The notes beneath the pieces are model-generated. The model worked only from the letters and a program-made list of their open reading frames with translations, was not told where the DNA came from and did not search any database. The position numbers were made by a program, and so were the translations under genes. Positions 1 through 7,674 of a DNA stretch of 23,645 bases are shown here, piece after piece; the first letter of the stretch is position 1, and the number at the start of each line of letters is the position of its first letter. Source of the DNA: Bdellovibrionaceae bacterium UBA2466 (lineage in GTDB: Bacteria; Bdellovibrionota; FAC87; UBA2466); contig DDPO01000119.1 in NCBI GenBank assembly GCA_002342225.1, positions 1 to 23,645 of the forward strand, in the 5' to 3' direction.

Positions 1-267
1 TTTGGAAGTGTACTGAGAACATGAATTTTGTTCAATGACCGGCTGGGAAGCTGCCGAAGAGTTGCTGGTATTGGATGCCGGCGTTTGGGTTGTATTTGAG
101 TTAAATAGACTTTGGTAATTCACTTGAGGTTGAGAGGTTTGGTTAAATTGTGCGGATGTGCCGCTAAATCTTCGCATCTGAGAGGGTGGAATTTGTTGAC
201 AGCCCAGAATCCAGAGCAAGGGGAGCGTAAGTAAAATCTTCGTTAGGTTTAGCTTATGCACATTCAT
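1..267 (-). CDS. Putative lipoprotein, 5' part only (runs off the window start)
   Basis: The minus strand reads open from the ATG at 267 to the window edge, giving 89 codons without a stop. The N-terminus (MNVHKLNLTKILLTLPLLWI then LGCQQ) is a bacterial lipoprotein signal: two lysines, a hydrophobic stretch and a lipobox ILGC, so the mature protein would begin at that cysteine and be lipidated. The visible mature part is low in complexity, rich in Gln, Asn, Ser and Thr, which suits a flexible tether. A second in-frame ATG lies 12 nt upstream (279), but a GGAG ribosome binding site is correctly spaced for the ATG at 267. No family can be recognised. The gene points the same way as the β-barrel gene upstream of it. 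Confidence 0.7.
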   Translation of the reverse strand, partial: MNVHKLNLTKILLTLPLLWILGCQQIPPSQMRRFSGTSAQFNQTSQPQVNYQSLFNSNTTQTPASNTSNSSAASQPVIEQNSCSQYTSK

Positions 268-392
268 AGTTGTCTCCATCGCAGATATTCAAGTTGTAAT
301 ACCTTCATTTTACGGAAAATAAGCAAAAATAGAATATGTAGACTTTTAGTCAGCGTGTAGTCGAAGAGATTGAATAAGTTAGAGAATAAATA

Positions 393-422
393 TTTTAGGT
401 GTCAAAAAGTTAGACACTAAAA
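393..422 (-). terminator. A/T-rich hairpin after the β-barrel gene, possible terminator
   Basis: TTTTAGGTGTC (393-403) and GACACTAAAA (413-422) form an imperfect inverted repeat with one bulged G and a 9-nt loop. It begins 4 nt beyond the stop of the minus-strand β-barrel gene. It has no clean T-tract on the minus strand, so this is only a weak terminator candidate. Confidence 0.35.
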
Positions 423-425
423 TAC

Positions 426-1163
426 TTAGAAATTGAAAGTTATTGTGATTAAAGAGGAGAAGTAATCTCCACTGTTGGTTCCTGGCTCCACGGTGCCAGT
501 GTCATAAGTGGTAATGTCTTCATCTGGAAAAAAGATGAAGTGGTAGCGAAGATCCACACCCAAATAAATGTGCTTTCGATAAATATTAAATTCAGCTCCA
601 CCTCCGAAAAGGGCTCCAAAACTGTTGGTGGCTGCTGAATCGCCTCCTGTTAAATTATTTTCAGACCTCATGTAGACTCCCCCCCCACCCACTAAATAGG
701 GATTAGCTACAGCAATGGCTTTGGGAGCACTTTTAACATCGAAGTAGTACCGAAATGCACCGGTGATTGGAATCAAAGTAGTGTCAATGACTTGGGCTTG
801 AGCTCCCACGACGGGTAAAGTTTTGGTCTGCCGTGTGTAGTGCATTGCACCTTCGAAAGCGATGGATTTATCAAAAAAGTAGATAAGTTTCCCGCCTACT
901 AAAAACCCAGGGCTTGTAATTTTTCCAAGTCCACCTGTATAGAGTCCGACCCCTAGATCAACTCCGAGCATCAAATACCGACCTAAATGGAAAAACTCTT
1001 TATCTTCTCGCTCGTCGTCTGAAAATTCGTAATTAGACGGGTCTCCGAAGGGGTCGGTGATTCCTTTGTAATCGTTTCCTTGGCTCTCGGCCTGAAGAGG
1101 GATCGAACAAAAGCTAATGAGCCAAATGATGAATAGTGCGAACAAACCAAAGGTTTTGAACAT
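426..1163 (-). CDS. Outer-membrane β-barrel protein of unknown function
   Basis: A 245-aa protein with a classical signal peptide (MFKTFGLFALFIIWL..., likely cleaved after LQA, before ESQG). The mature part is rich in Gly and aromatic residues, with alternating polar/hydrophobic stretches typical of outer-membrane β-strands (around residues 65-105 and 130-240), and it ends in ITFNF, the terminal-Phe signature recognised by the Bam complex. The size suits an 8-stranded barrel. The open frame extends upstream to 1292, but the ATG at 1163 is preferred because it starts the signal peptide and is preceded by AAAGAGAG. Specific function is unknown; OmpA- or OmpW-type barrels are possible by shape only. 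It is divergent from the operon starting at 1408. Confidence 0.7.
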   Translation of the reverse strand: MFKTFGLFALFIIWLISFCSIPLQAESQGNDYKGITDPFGDPSNYEFSDDEREDKEFFHLGRYLMLGVDLGVGLYTGGLGKITSPGFLVGGKLIYFFDKSIAFEGAMHYTRQTKTLPVVGAQAQVIDTTLIPITGAFRYYFDVKSAPKAIAVANPYLVGGGGVYMRSENNLTGGDSAATNSFGALFGGGAEFNIYRKHIYLGVDLRYHFIFFPDEDITTYDTGTVEPGTNSGDYFSSLITITFNF

Positions 1164-1407
1164 TACGTGCTCTCTTTGTAAACGGAGGAAGACTCTTAAA
1201 GTATAACTTAAAGTTAAATTTGCGTCGATATCTGTAATTTTGACCCTTTGTTTTTCAGTAGACCGAATGAATACGGAACAGTTCACTTCCACAACGCTTA
1301 ATGCAGCGTTCTATAATGTTTTTTTTGAAGTAACTTTTTTGACTTTGGTTCAGTTTTTTTTTAACTTTAGGCATCTTATCTAATTTTCAAAAAGGCAAAG
1401 GAGCCCT
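1164..1407. promoter_or_regulatory. Divergent intergenic region with a candidate -10 box
   Basis: This gap separates the minus-strand β-barrel gene from the plus-strand yfgM/bamB operon and should carry both promoters. A perfect TATAAT lies at 1312-1317 on the plus strand, but no good -35 stands at the usual distance. T-rich runs follow it. The plus-strand gene has a clear ribosome binding site (AAAGGAGCCCT just before the ATG at 1408). Exact promoters cannot be fixed from sequence alone. Confidence 0.3.
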
Positions 1408-2127
1408 ATGTCTAAACCGCCTAAAATTGATCGTAAAGACTTGAGCCGACCAGATGAGTTTGTTCAACAAGGTACACATTTGTTAGAACTGGTTTTAGGG
1501 CATCAAAAGAAAATTTTATCAGGGATAGCGACTGTCGCAGTTATTGCACTAGGTTTTTATTTTTATCAGTGGAGAGTCGATTCCAAAAATGAGACGGGCT
1601 GGAAAGAATACGCTGAAGTTATCCAAAAAACGGATACTGAAAAATGGGAAGGTTTAAAGAAAATAGCTGAGAAGTATTCATCGGTTCCTGTGGGGCAGTA
1701 TTCTGCAGTTCAACTAGCCGATCATTATTTTGATGAAGCTAAGAAACAGAGTGGTGCCGATGCTAATTCAAAACCCATGAATGTGAATCTTGCTGTTCAA
1801 TGGTACTCAGAAGCACTCAAGTATTCAAAACTGTCTCCTGGCGAAAAGGGACTACTTCTAGTCAATCGAGCATCGGCGCATGAGCTGGAGCAAAAATGGG
1901 ATGATGCGATGAGGGACTACGTGGATGCTATAAGCCTCGGTTTCGAAGGGAAACCCATAGCTTTGTTGGGCCAAGCAAGAATTTACGAACTCAAAAATGA
2001 GCCGGGGAAAGCGATTGAAGTTTATCAAAAATTGTCAGCAGATTTCTTAAACACAGAATATGGACGAATGGCAAAAAACTATCTCCGCAGATTGAAAAGT
2101 CCGTTATTTTCGGGAGCTAAATCTTAG
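1408..2127 (+). CDS. YfgM-like membrane-anchored TPR protein
   Basis: A 239-aa protein with a short cytoplasmic N-terminus, one membrane helix at about residues 36-54 (ILSGIATVAVIALGFYFYQ), then a soluble helical region with TPR-like pairs (for example residues 130-230, 'AVQWYSEALKYSKL', 'GKAIEVYQKLSADF'). This is the architecture of YfgM, an inner-membrane protein that in E. coli associates with SecYEG and periplasmic chaperones. The next gene, a BamB-like protein, starts directly after its stop codon, and yfgM-bamB adjacency is also the E. coli arrangement, which supports the assignment. A good AAAGGAG ribosome binding site fixes the start. Sequence similarity to E. coli YfgM cannot be measured here, so the name is by domain and context. 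Confidence 0.65.
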   Translation: MSKPPKIDRKDLSRPDEFVQQGTHLLELVLGHQKKILSGIATVAVIALGFYFYQWRVDSKNETGWKEYAEVIQKTDTEKWEGLKKIAEKYSSVPVGQYSAVQLADHYFDEAKKQSGADANSKPMNVNLAVQWYSEALKYSKLSPGEKGLLLVNRASAHELEQKWDDAMRDYVDAISLGFEGKPIALLGQARIYELKNEPGKAIEVYQKLSADFLNTEYGRMAKNYLRRLKSPLFSGAKS

Positions 2128-3279
2128 ATGAAAATTTTAGCATTTTTTTGGGTCGGTTTATGGTCTCTTTCTAGCTTGGCTAGCGTAGAGATTGTTCATC
2201 ACTGGGTCCAAACCGTAAACAAACGTCGAGATTATGAAACGACTCAAGAAAGAACTCGACCCGCCATCATGGGAGATATCGTCTATTCCGGGAATTTAGC
2301 TGGGGAAGTGTTTGCTGCTCATCGTTTTGAAGGCTACAAACTTTGGGAACGGAAGATGGAAGCTGGTGTTGAGGGCTCGTTGGTTTATGGTCGTTCGAAA
2401 GTCATCGTTGGCGATCTATTTGGTAATTTAGTCGCACTCAATTCCCGAGATGGTTCTGATTACTGGCGCTTCAAAATAAGTGCTGAGTGGTTAGCACCTG
2501 CCACTATATCCAGAGATAAAGTTTTTGCTGTGACCTCTAATGATGAGATTTACGCTTTATCCGAAACTCAGGGCAAGGAGATTTGGCACTATTCCCACCG
2601 AGGTGATGAAAAAATGACAGTCAGGGGATTGGGTTCTCCAGTGGTCTTTGGCAATGAGGTTTTTCAGGGGTTTTCCAATGGGGATTTGGTAGCATTGACT
2701 GCCAATCAGGGCAAAGTCATTTGGGTCAAAAAACTGAAATCCAAAGAGCGTTTCTATGATGTTGATATGAGTCCTTATGTCGATGAAAAGGTTGTTATTG
2801 TTGGGACATTTGATGGCAAAGTTTATAGTTTGGATAGAACTTCCGGTGCAATCAACTGGGTTTATCCGGTCGGCAGCTACGGTGGTTTTTTAGTTGAGGA
2901 TGATAAGGTCTTCTTTTCCGGGCTGGACAATCATATTTACTGCCTCACAAAATCACAAGGTGCTTTGGTTTGGAAAACTCCTTTTGAGTCGGGTGTCGGT
3001 CTCACTCCTGCTAGGGTCGGAGATTATTTGGTTGTTACGACATCGGAGGACCCTTCCTATATTATCAATCCAATGGATGGTAAGATTGTTCAGACTCACT
3101 CTTTTGGGGCTGGTACGTTGGGCTCGGCTTTGTCATCTCCCGAGGGTTGGTTTTATGTCGTGAGCAATTTTGGAAATCTCTATGCACTTCAGCTCTCTAA
3201 AAGTCAGTCAGTCTGGTTAGGTCCTCAAACTGTAAAAACTCCTTCGGCTATTTTGCGTGATTTCAAAACAACCAACTGA
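2128..3279 (+). CDS. bamB: BamB-like PQQ-repeat β-propeller protein
   Basis: A 383-aa protein with a signal peptide (MKILAFFWVGLWSLSSLAS) and repeated PQQ-type blades: hydrophobic strand, 'G.VYAL....G...W' turns, as in 'NLVALNSRDGSDYWRFKI', 'EIYALSETQGKEIWHY', 'KVYSLDRTSGAINWVY' and 'HIYCLTKSQGALVWKT'. BamB is the β-propeller accessory factor of the BAM complex that inserts outer-membrane proteins. In E. coli BamB is a lipoprotein; here no lipobox cysteine follows the signal region, so it would be soluble in the periplasm or held by other means. The ATG directly abuts the TAG of the YfgM-like gene (TAGATG), indicating coupled translation. The 3' end overlaps the next gene by 23 nt. An alternative is a generic PQQ-repeat protein, but length and neighbour favour BamB. 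Confidence 0.7.
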   Translation: MKILAFFWVGLWSLSSLASVEIVHHWVQTVNKRRDYETTQERTRPAIMGDIVYSGNLAGEVFAAHRFEGYKLWERKMEAGVEGSLVYGRSKVIVGDLFGNLVALNSRDGSDYWRFKISAEWLAPATISRDKVFAVTSNDEIYALSETQGKEIWHYSHRGDEKMTVRGLGSPVVFGNEVFQGFSNGDLVALTANQGKVIWVKKLKSKERFYDVDMSPYVDEKVVIVGTFDGKVYSLDRTSGAINWVYPVGSYGGFLVEDDKVFFSGLDNHIYCLTKSQGALVWKTPFESGVGLTPARVGDYLVVTTSEDPSYIINPMDGKIVQTHSFGAGTLGSALSSPEGWFYVVSNFGNLYALQLSKSQSVWLGPQTVKTPSAILRDFKTTN

Positions 3280-4324
3280 AATAGAGAGCGCTCTTGGAGA
3301 AGGGCTTCAAACGTTCGTGTTCTCGGCCTATCAGCTTGTTGCTGACCGCAATAACGAGTCGAAAAGCTGGTTTGGAGGCAAAACTAGTTATTGGAGTGAT
3401 GCTCAATCCATCAGTGAAAGTACATTTTTTGATTTAGGGTCTCTAACCAAAGTTGTTGCTACAACGAGTATCATCGCTAGATTAGTAGACCAAAATAGGA
3501 TGTCATTAAGTCAAAATTTAGGAGACCTTTTTAAGGATTTTAAATCAACTGCATATTCCGGCATTACTGTTCAGCAGCTCCTTACACATAGCTCAGGTCT
3601 TCTTGCATGGCATCCTTTGTATCTCGATCCCAAAATTCCGCTGATCGATTTATTTCTTAAGCATGAAGGATTATTTTTAAATAGCTCAAAGCTTAAAAAA
3701 ACTGTTTATAGTGACTTAGGGTTCCTGCTCTTAGGTGAAATCATAAACTCTCAATTTGGTTCCTTCGAAAAACTATTTGAAGCTGAAGTTAGAGGGCCTC
3801 TTAATTTAAAACATATCCAATATGGGCCCCTGAAAACTGCTGATTGTGCCGCGACCGAATTTTGTCTTGAGAGGAAAAAGTTGATTCAGGGAGAAGTTTT
3901 TGATCTCAACACAGCTCATTTGGGGCATCGGTGTTCTCATGCGGGTCTATTCTCATCTGCTCAAGATTTATTACCCTGGGCGAAGGAGTGGTTGAATGCT
4001 CTGGAAGGAAACTCTTGTTGGCTAACCCAAAAGACCGCCGATCTGTTTACTCAGGCTGGACAGGGAGAATCAAATGGGACTTGGGCCTTGGGCTGGGACA
4101 CAAAATCAAAAGCTTTTTCCTCGGCTGGGGATTTTTTTTCAGATTTGAGTTTCGGACACTTGGGATACCCGGGAACGAGTATCTGGATTGATCCCGTTTC
4201 AAAGGGGATAGTCATTTTTCTAACAAATCGGGTTCATCCTTCGCGGCTGGATGAACGGATTAAGAGATTTAGGCCCTTGATTCATAATTTAGTCGTTAAA
4301 TTTTGGGAGCAGCATGGAAACTAA
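3257..4324 (+). CDS. Serine hydrolase of the β-lactamase/penicillin-binding fold (SxxK type)
   Basis: A 355-aa protein of the β-lactamase superfamily (class C/esterase-like). Visible motifs: nucleophile S62-L-T-K65, second motif Y151-S-D153 (in place of Y-x-N), and third motif H301-L-G303 (the [KH]xG box). Spacing and order fit the family. No signal peptide or membrane helix is seen, so it is probably cytosolic, unlike true β-lactamases or PBPs. The GTG start at 3257 lies inside the 3' end of bamB, and the stop overlaps mpl by 11 nt, pointing to tight coupling. With Mpl next to it, a role in processing recycled muropeptides or other small peptides or esters is plausible, but that is inference. 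Substrate cannot be read from sequence. Confidence 0.75.
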   Translation: MISKQPTEIESALGEGLQTFVFSAYQLVADRNNESKSWFGGKTSYWSDAQSISESTFFDLGSLTKVVATTSIIARLVDQNRMSLSQNLGDLFKDFKSTAYSGITVQQLLTHSSGLLAWHPLYLDPKIPLIDLFLKHEGLFLNSSKLKKTVYSDLGFLLLGEIINSQFGSFEKLFEAEVRGPLNLKHIQYGPLKTADCAATEFCLERKKLIQGEVFDLNTAHLGHRCSHAGLFSSAQDLLPWAKEWLNALEGNSCWLTQKTADLFTQAGQGESNGTWALGWDTKSKAFSSAGDFFSDLSFGHLGYPGTSIWIDPVSKGIVIFLTNRVHPSRLDERIKRFRPLIHNLVVKFWEQHGN

Positions 4325-5714
4325 AAAAATTCATTTTGTGGGTGTAGGTGGAGTTGGAATGGGAACTTTTGCCGTGGCACTAGCACAAGCCGGCTATGAA
4401 ATTACTGGGAGCGACCTCAAATTATACGAACCTATGAAAGGGGTATTGGCTAGAAATAAAATAAAAGTGATTGAGGGATATGAGTCTACTACATTGGAGC
4501 AATTGTCTCCTGAGCTCGTCGTGATAGGAAACGTAACCCGTAGAGATAATCCTGAAGTAAAAGCGTGGTTGAATAGTGGAGTGAAATTTGTTTCATTTCC
4601 AGAAGCTGTTAGAACCTTTTTAATCCAAGACAAAACCTCTATCGTTTGTGCTGGAACTCATGGGAAGACTACGACGACATCATGGGTTAGCTTTTTGCTC
4701 AAGGAATTAGGAAAAAATCCAAGCTACTTGATTGGAGGAGTTCCTCGAGATCTCGATAGTGGCTGTGCCCTCACATCCTCTGATCTTTTTGTAGTCGAGG
4801 GGGATGAGTACGATTCTGCGTTTTTTGATAAGGGGCCCAAGTTTCTCCATTATGCCCCTCACTTTTTAATTCTCTCGAGCATTGAGTTTGATCATGCCGA
4901 TATCTATAAAGATTTGGATCATGTTAAGAGTTCATTTGAAAAGCTTGTTGCTCTGTTGCCTGGAGACGGATTGTGTATTGCGCGCTTCGATGATCCAGTG
5001 GTGATGCAAGTCGCTTCGGGCGCTTTGTGTCCAGTGCAAACCTTCGGAATGGGAACCGGAGCTATGTGGAGAATTGGAAAAGTTGTAGAGAGTGAAAAAG
5101 GGATTGAATTTGAAGTTCTCTATCGGAATCGAAGCATTGGAACTTTCAAAACCCAAATGTTCGGAGAACATAATTTAGTTAATTTGTTATCGGGCATGGT
5201 CGTAGCGGTTAATTTAGGTTTGCCGATGGATAAAGTTAGAGGAATCGTTGAAAAGTTTCATGGAGCGAAGCGACGACAAGAGATTCTCATTGAGAACCCC
5301 ATTTTGCTTATTGATGATTTTGCCCATCATCCCACCGAAGTAGCTGCCACTTTAGGGGCTGTAAGGAAACGTTACGGTGAGCGAAAAATATGGGCATTTT
5401 TTGAGCCGAGATCTGCGACTGCGAGACGAAAAGTACATCAAGAAGAGTATGTCAAAGCTTTCGACAGTGCAGATATGGTTTGTATAAACTCACCATTTAA
5501 AGGGACTGAGTTAGCCGAGGAGAATCGCTTATCCTCGGATATTCTTGCAAAAGAGATTCAATCCAAAGGTAAAATGGCCCAGAGTTTCAATAGTGTAACT
5601 GATATCTTAGAGTTTGCACTTCCACAGATAAAAGAAAACGATGTCCTAGTAGTGATGTCCAATGGTGAGTTTGATAAAATACAAGAGAAGCTAACGGGAT
5701 ATTTTAAAAAGTAG
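4314..5714 (+). CDS. mpl: Mpl, UDP-MurNAc : L-Ala-γ-D-Glu-meso-DAP ligase
   Basis: A 466-aa Mur ligase. Mpl joins recycled murein tripeptide to UDP-N-acetylmuramate with ATP, in the cytoplasm. Seen here: an N-terminal Rossmann GVGGVGM (10-16), the ATP-binding loop AGTHGKTT (113-120), and the EGDEYDSAFFDKGPKF block followed by SSIEFDHADIY, which is characteristic of Mpl rather than MurC, and late DDFAHHPTE. Length is close to E. coli Mpl (457 aa). GGGAG precedes the ATG by 5 nt. It overlaps the serine hydrolase gene by 11 nt and is followed after 33 nt by the prepilin-like gene. MurC is the main alternative, but the EYD-AFFDK-KF signature argues against it. Confidence 0.9.
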   Translation: METKKIHFVGVGGVGMGTFAVALAQAGYEITGSDLKLYEPMKGVLARNKIKVIEGYESTTLEQLSPELVVIGNVTRRDNPEVKAWLNSGVKFVSFPEAVRTFLIQDKTSIVCAGTHGKTTTTSWVSFLLKELGKNPSYLIGGVPRDLDSGCALTSSDLFVVEGDEYDSAFFDKGPKFLHYAPHFLILSSIEFDHADIYKDLDHVKSSFEKLVALLPGDGLCIARFDDPVVMQVASGALCPVQTFGMGTGAMWRIGKVVESEKGIEFEVLYRNRSIGTFKTQMFGEHNLVNLLSGMVVAVNLGLPMDKVRGIVEKFHGAKRRQEILIENPILLIDDFAHHPTEVAATLGAVRKRYGERKIWAFFEPRSATARRKVHQEEYVKAFDSADMVCINSPFKGTELAEENRLSSDILAKEIQSKGKMAQSFNSVTDILEFALPQIKENDVLVVMSNGEFDKIQEKLTGYFKK

Positions 5715-5747
5715 GCTTTATCCCGTTCTCTAAATTTTGGACTCCCT

Positions 5748-6575
5748 ATGATTGGATCCACCACAATTAAAAATCGGTCCGGGCAGGGAACTGTCGAGAA
5801 CCTAATGCTTACGGCTATTTTAGCCGCGGTTTTACTTCCCATCGTTTATAAACAGGTTCTTGTGCCACTGTTGAACACCTACAAGCAAAATAGAGGTCAA
5901 TTGGTTGAGTTTGTATCGCAAAACAAAAAGACGACAGTTCCGAGTGGTTGGTTTGCCAGTGAGAGAATGGCCCAATTGAAGGAGCCCAAAAAAATTGGTG
6001 CTCCGGATGAACTCAATCCAGACGATCTTCCAGAGCCAGGTCAGAGTCCAGAATCGGAGGGACTTAAAGAACCTGATGCTATTCAGAGCAGACCTCTGAA
6101 TGAACCTAAATCACTCAAAGAGCCTGATAAACTCAATCCAAAAAGTTTGGGAGGACCTGGAGGGGCAGGAAGTGGTTCCCAAGGTAAAGGCTCGGCGATG
6201 GGATCTGGTAGTCAGGATCCGGATTTCTTTGGTAATAAAACTGAGGGGGGGGCTAAAACTGAGGGGCAAAGCGGGCCCGGAGACGGTTCTGCTGGACGGG
6301 GAGGCGTCTCTGGAGGGGATGAGTATTCGCCAAACGGCCGAGTTCAAGCGGGGGGAATTAAGGGAGAGGATAAAGGCCAACAAAGCGATCGGAAGAAAAG
6401 TGATTCGAGTATTGAAGGGAAATCAAAAAAGAATCTAGCATTAAATGAGACAAGAGAGGCTGAGCAGTCGCGGTCTTCTCCCTTTGATTGGTGGTTATTG
6501 ATAAAAATCCTAATCATTGGATTAATTATATTTTTGCTGATCTTGATTGGTCTGAGCAACTTGAAGAAAAGGTAA
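5748..6575 (+). CDS. Prepilin-like protein with Gly/Pro-rich linker and C-terminal membrane helix
   Basis: A 275-aa protein with no family I recognise as a whole. The N-terminus has a 12-residue basic leader ending in Gly12, then QGTVE with Glu17 at the +5 position after the predicted cleavage, and a hydrophobic helix (about 18-42). This is the layout of a type IV/TadE-like prepilin. Residues about 65-235 are low in complexity: first repeats around LKEP..LNP (LKEPKK, LKEPDA, LNEPKS, LKEPDK), then Gly/Ser/Asp/Lys-rich sequence. Residues 249-269 form a second strong membrane helix followed by NLKKR. True pilins have only one helix, so this may be a membrane-tethered scaffold or a pseudopilin-like factor. 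It is the last gene of the operon, 33 nt after mpl; its ribosome binding site is weak. Confidence 0.6.
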   Translation: MIGSTTIKNRSGQGTVENLMLTAILAAVLLPIVYKQVLVPLLNTYKQNRGQLVEFVSQNKKTTVPSGWFASERMAQLKEPKKIGAPDELNPDDLPEPGQSPESEGLKEPDAIQSRPLNEPKSLKEPDKLNPKSLGGPGGAGSGSQGKGSAMGSGSQDPDFFGNKTEGGAKTEGQSGPGDGSAGRGGVSGGDEYSPNGRVQAGGIKGEDKGQQSDRKKSDSSIEGKSKKNLALNETREAEQSRSSPFDWWLLIKILIIGLIIFLLILIGLSNLKKR

Positions 6576-6590
6576 AGTCAATTTTGACAA

Positions 6591-6617
6591 CCGAGAGAGA
6601 CCTGGAGTCTCTCTCGG
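6591..6617 (+). terminator. Perfect 11-bp hairpin after the mpl operon
   Basis: CCGAGAGAGAC (6591-6601), loop CTGGA, GTCTCTCTCGG (6607-6617). The stem is perfect and begins 16 nt after the stop of the last operon gene. There is no T-tract after it, so it is not a textbook intrinsic terminator. It may be an mRNA 3'-end stabilising hairpin, or the start of a structured RNA (see the following region). Confidence 0.45.
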
Positions 6618-6918
6618 CTATCCAGAACCGAACGACGACGGATGAGAAATGAATTCTCGTTCAGGGTATTGGGGAAATTAGGAATGCTACCGTCGGAAGG
6701 CTCTGTTTTTGCGACTCCTCATGGAGCCTTTGGGTAAGCCTTACAAAAACTCGAAGAGGCATTTCCCACGTTCCACTTTTCACTTACGTACATTTAGACC
6801 TCTTCTGAACTAATTAAAAAAGCAAGCAGTGTGCCATGAGGGGAGACCTGAAGAATGAGATAATAGAAGCGGTTTTTTCGGTTAAAAACCGTGTTTCATC
6901 GATTCCAAGGGAAGTGTT
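6618..6918 (+). other. Gene-free region with several inverted repeats, possible structured RNA or leader
   Basis: With the hairpin before it, this makes a 343-nt gap between coding regions. Local pairings visible by eye: ATGAGAA (6642-6648) with TTCTCGT (6654-6660), CGACGG (6636-6641) with CCGTCG (6690-6695), AAGGCTC (6697-6703) with GAGCCTT (6724-6730), and CGGTTTTT (6870-6877) with AAAAACCG (6884-6891), the last just upstream of the next gene. I could not match it to 6S, SRP, tmRNA, RNase P or a known riboswitch. It may hold a small RNA, a long leader for the gene at 6919, or only promoter sequence. Confidence 0.3.
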
Positions 6919-7674
6919 ATGACACAAAACGGCGTTTTTCGATGCCGACAAATGTTGCTCGTGACGCTTTTAGTCGCTGCATTTCTCTCGTCTGTATCCT
7001 CTGCGGATACACTCGAACTCCTCAGAAAAATACCCCATTCCGGTTACTCCGAAGGGTTGGACTTTCACAATGGATTTCTTTGGAATGCCCTTCCTAAACA
7101 GATTCTCAAAATTGATCCAAAAGATGGAACAGTCGTTTCTCGCCTTACCCCAAGCTCCGATTACAGCGAGAGTTTGACTTGGTTTAATGGAGTCATGTGG
7201 AACTTAAGTTTTTCTGATAATGGGATTTACAAAGGCACTCTAACTTCACGAGGGGCCATTGAATTTCATAGAAAAGGCACAACACCTGAGGCGCATGGTT
7301 GGGGCATTGCTCATAATGGAAAACATTTGATCATTACTGGAGATTACAGTTCCAAATTGTATTTTATAGATCCCTCTAATCTTAAGATAGTAAGAACTCT
7401 GCAAACGCAGGGCAAAGATTTAGAGGATCTCGCATGGGACGGACAATTTATCTGGTGTTCTAGTTTTACGACCGAGAGAGGCAAAATATTCGCACTAGAT
7501 CCATCCAATGGAAAAATCCTAGGAACATTTGCGCTTCCAGATGATTCCTGTCCCATAGTGGATGGAATTGCATTTGATGGAAAAGGTCTATGGATAACTG
7601 GCAAAGAGTGCCCCTCAATTTATTATGTTAAAAAGCCTACTTTAAGGTCAATTACATCCAAGAAGGGAACTTAA
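6919..7674 (+). CDS. Secreted β-propeller protein, glutaminyl-cyclase-like but divergent
   Basis: A 251-aa protein with a signal peptide (MTQNGVFRCRQMLLVTLLVA..., cleavage probably after VSSA). The rest is a run of β-propeller-like repeats: 'YSEGLDFHNGFLWNALPKQI', 'YSESLTWFNGVMWN', 'HGWGIAHNGKHLIITGDYS', 'LEDLAWDGQFIWC'. The order (..EGL, ..WGL.., ..LYFIDP.., ..LE.L..I..) resembles the plant-type glutamine cyclotransferase family, which forms N-terminal pyroglutamate on exported proteins. However, the typical EGWG and NELE acids appear as HGWG and DLEDL, so catalysis is uncertain. Vgb-type propellers are another option. The start is fixed by AGGGAAG 6 nt upstream. Its TAA directly abuts the start of the glycosyltransferase gene, so both are co-translated. 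Confidence 0.5.
   Translation: MTQNGVFRCRQMLLVTLLVAAFLSSVSSADTLELLRKIPHSGYSEGLDFHNGFLWNALPKQILKIDPKDGTVVSRLTPSSDYSESLTWFNGVMWNLSFSDNGIYKGTLTSRGAIEFHRKGTTPEAHGWGIAHNGKHLIITGDYSSKLYFIDPSNLKIVRTLQTQGKDLEDLAWDGQFIWCSSFTTERGKIFALDPSNGKILGTFALPDDSCPIVDGIAFDGKGLWITGKECPSIYYVKKPTLRSITSKKGT

Noticed and set aside
1164..1292. Upstream extension of the β-barrel gene to 1292
   Set aside because: It would place 43 residues before an intact signal peptide; the ATG at 1163 has a ribosome binding site.
6100..6438. Overlapping open frames on both strands inside the prepilin-like gene
   Set aside because: They arise from the low-complexity Gly/Pro/Lys-coding sequence and have no ribosome binding site or domain features.
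6618..6860. 6S RNA, SRP RNA, tmRNA or a known riboswitch in the structured gap
   Set aside because: None of the conserved core sequences I know for these RNAs could be placed; only generic hairpins are visible.
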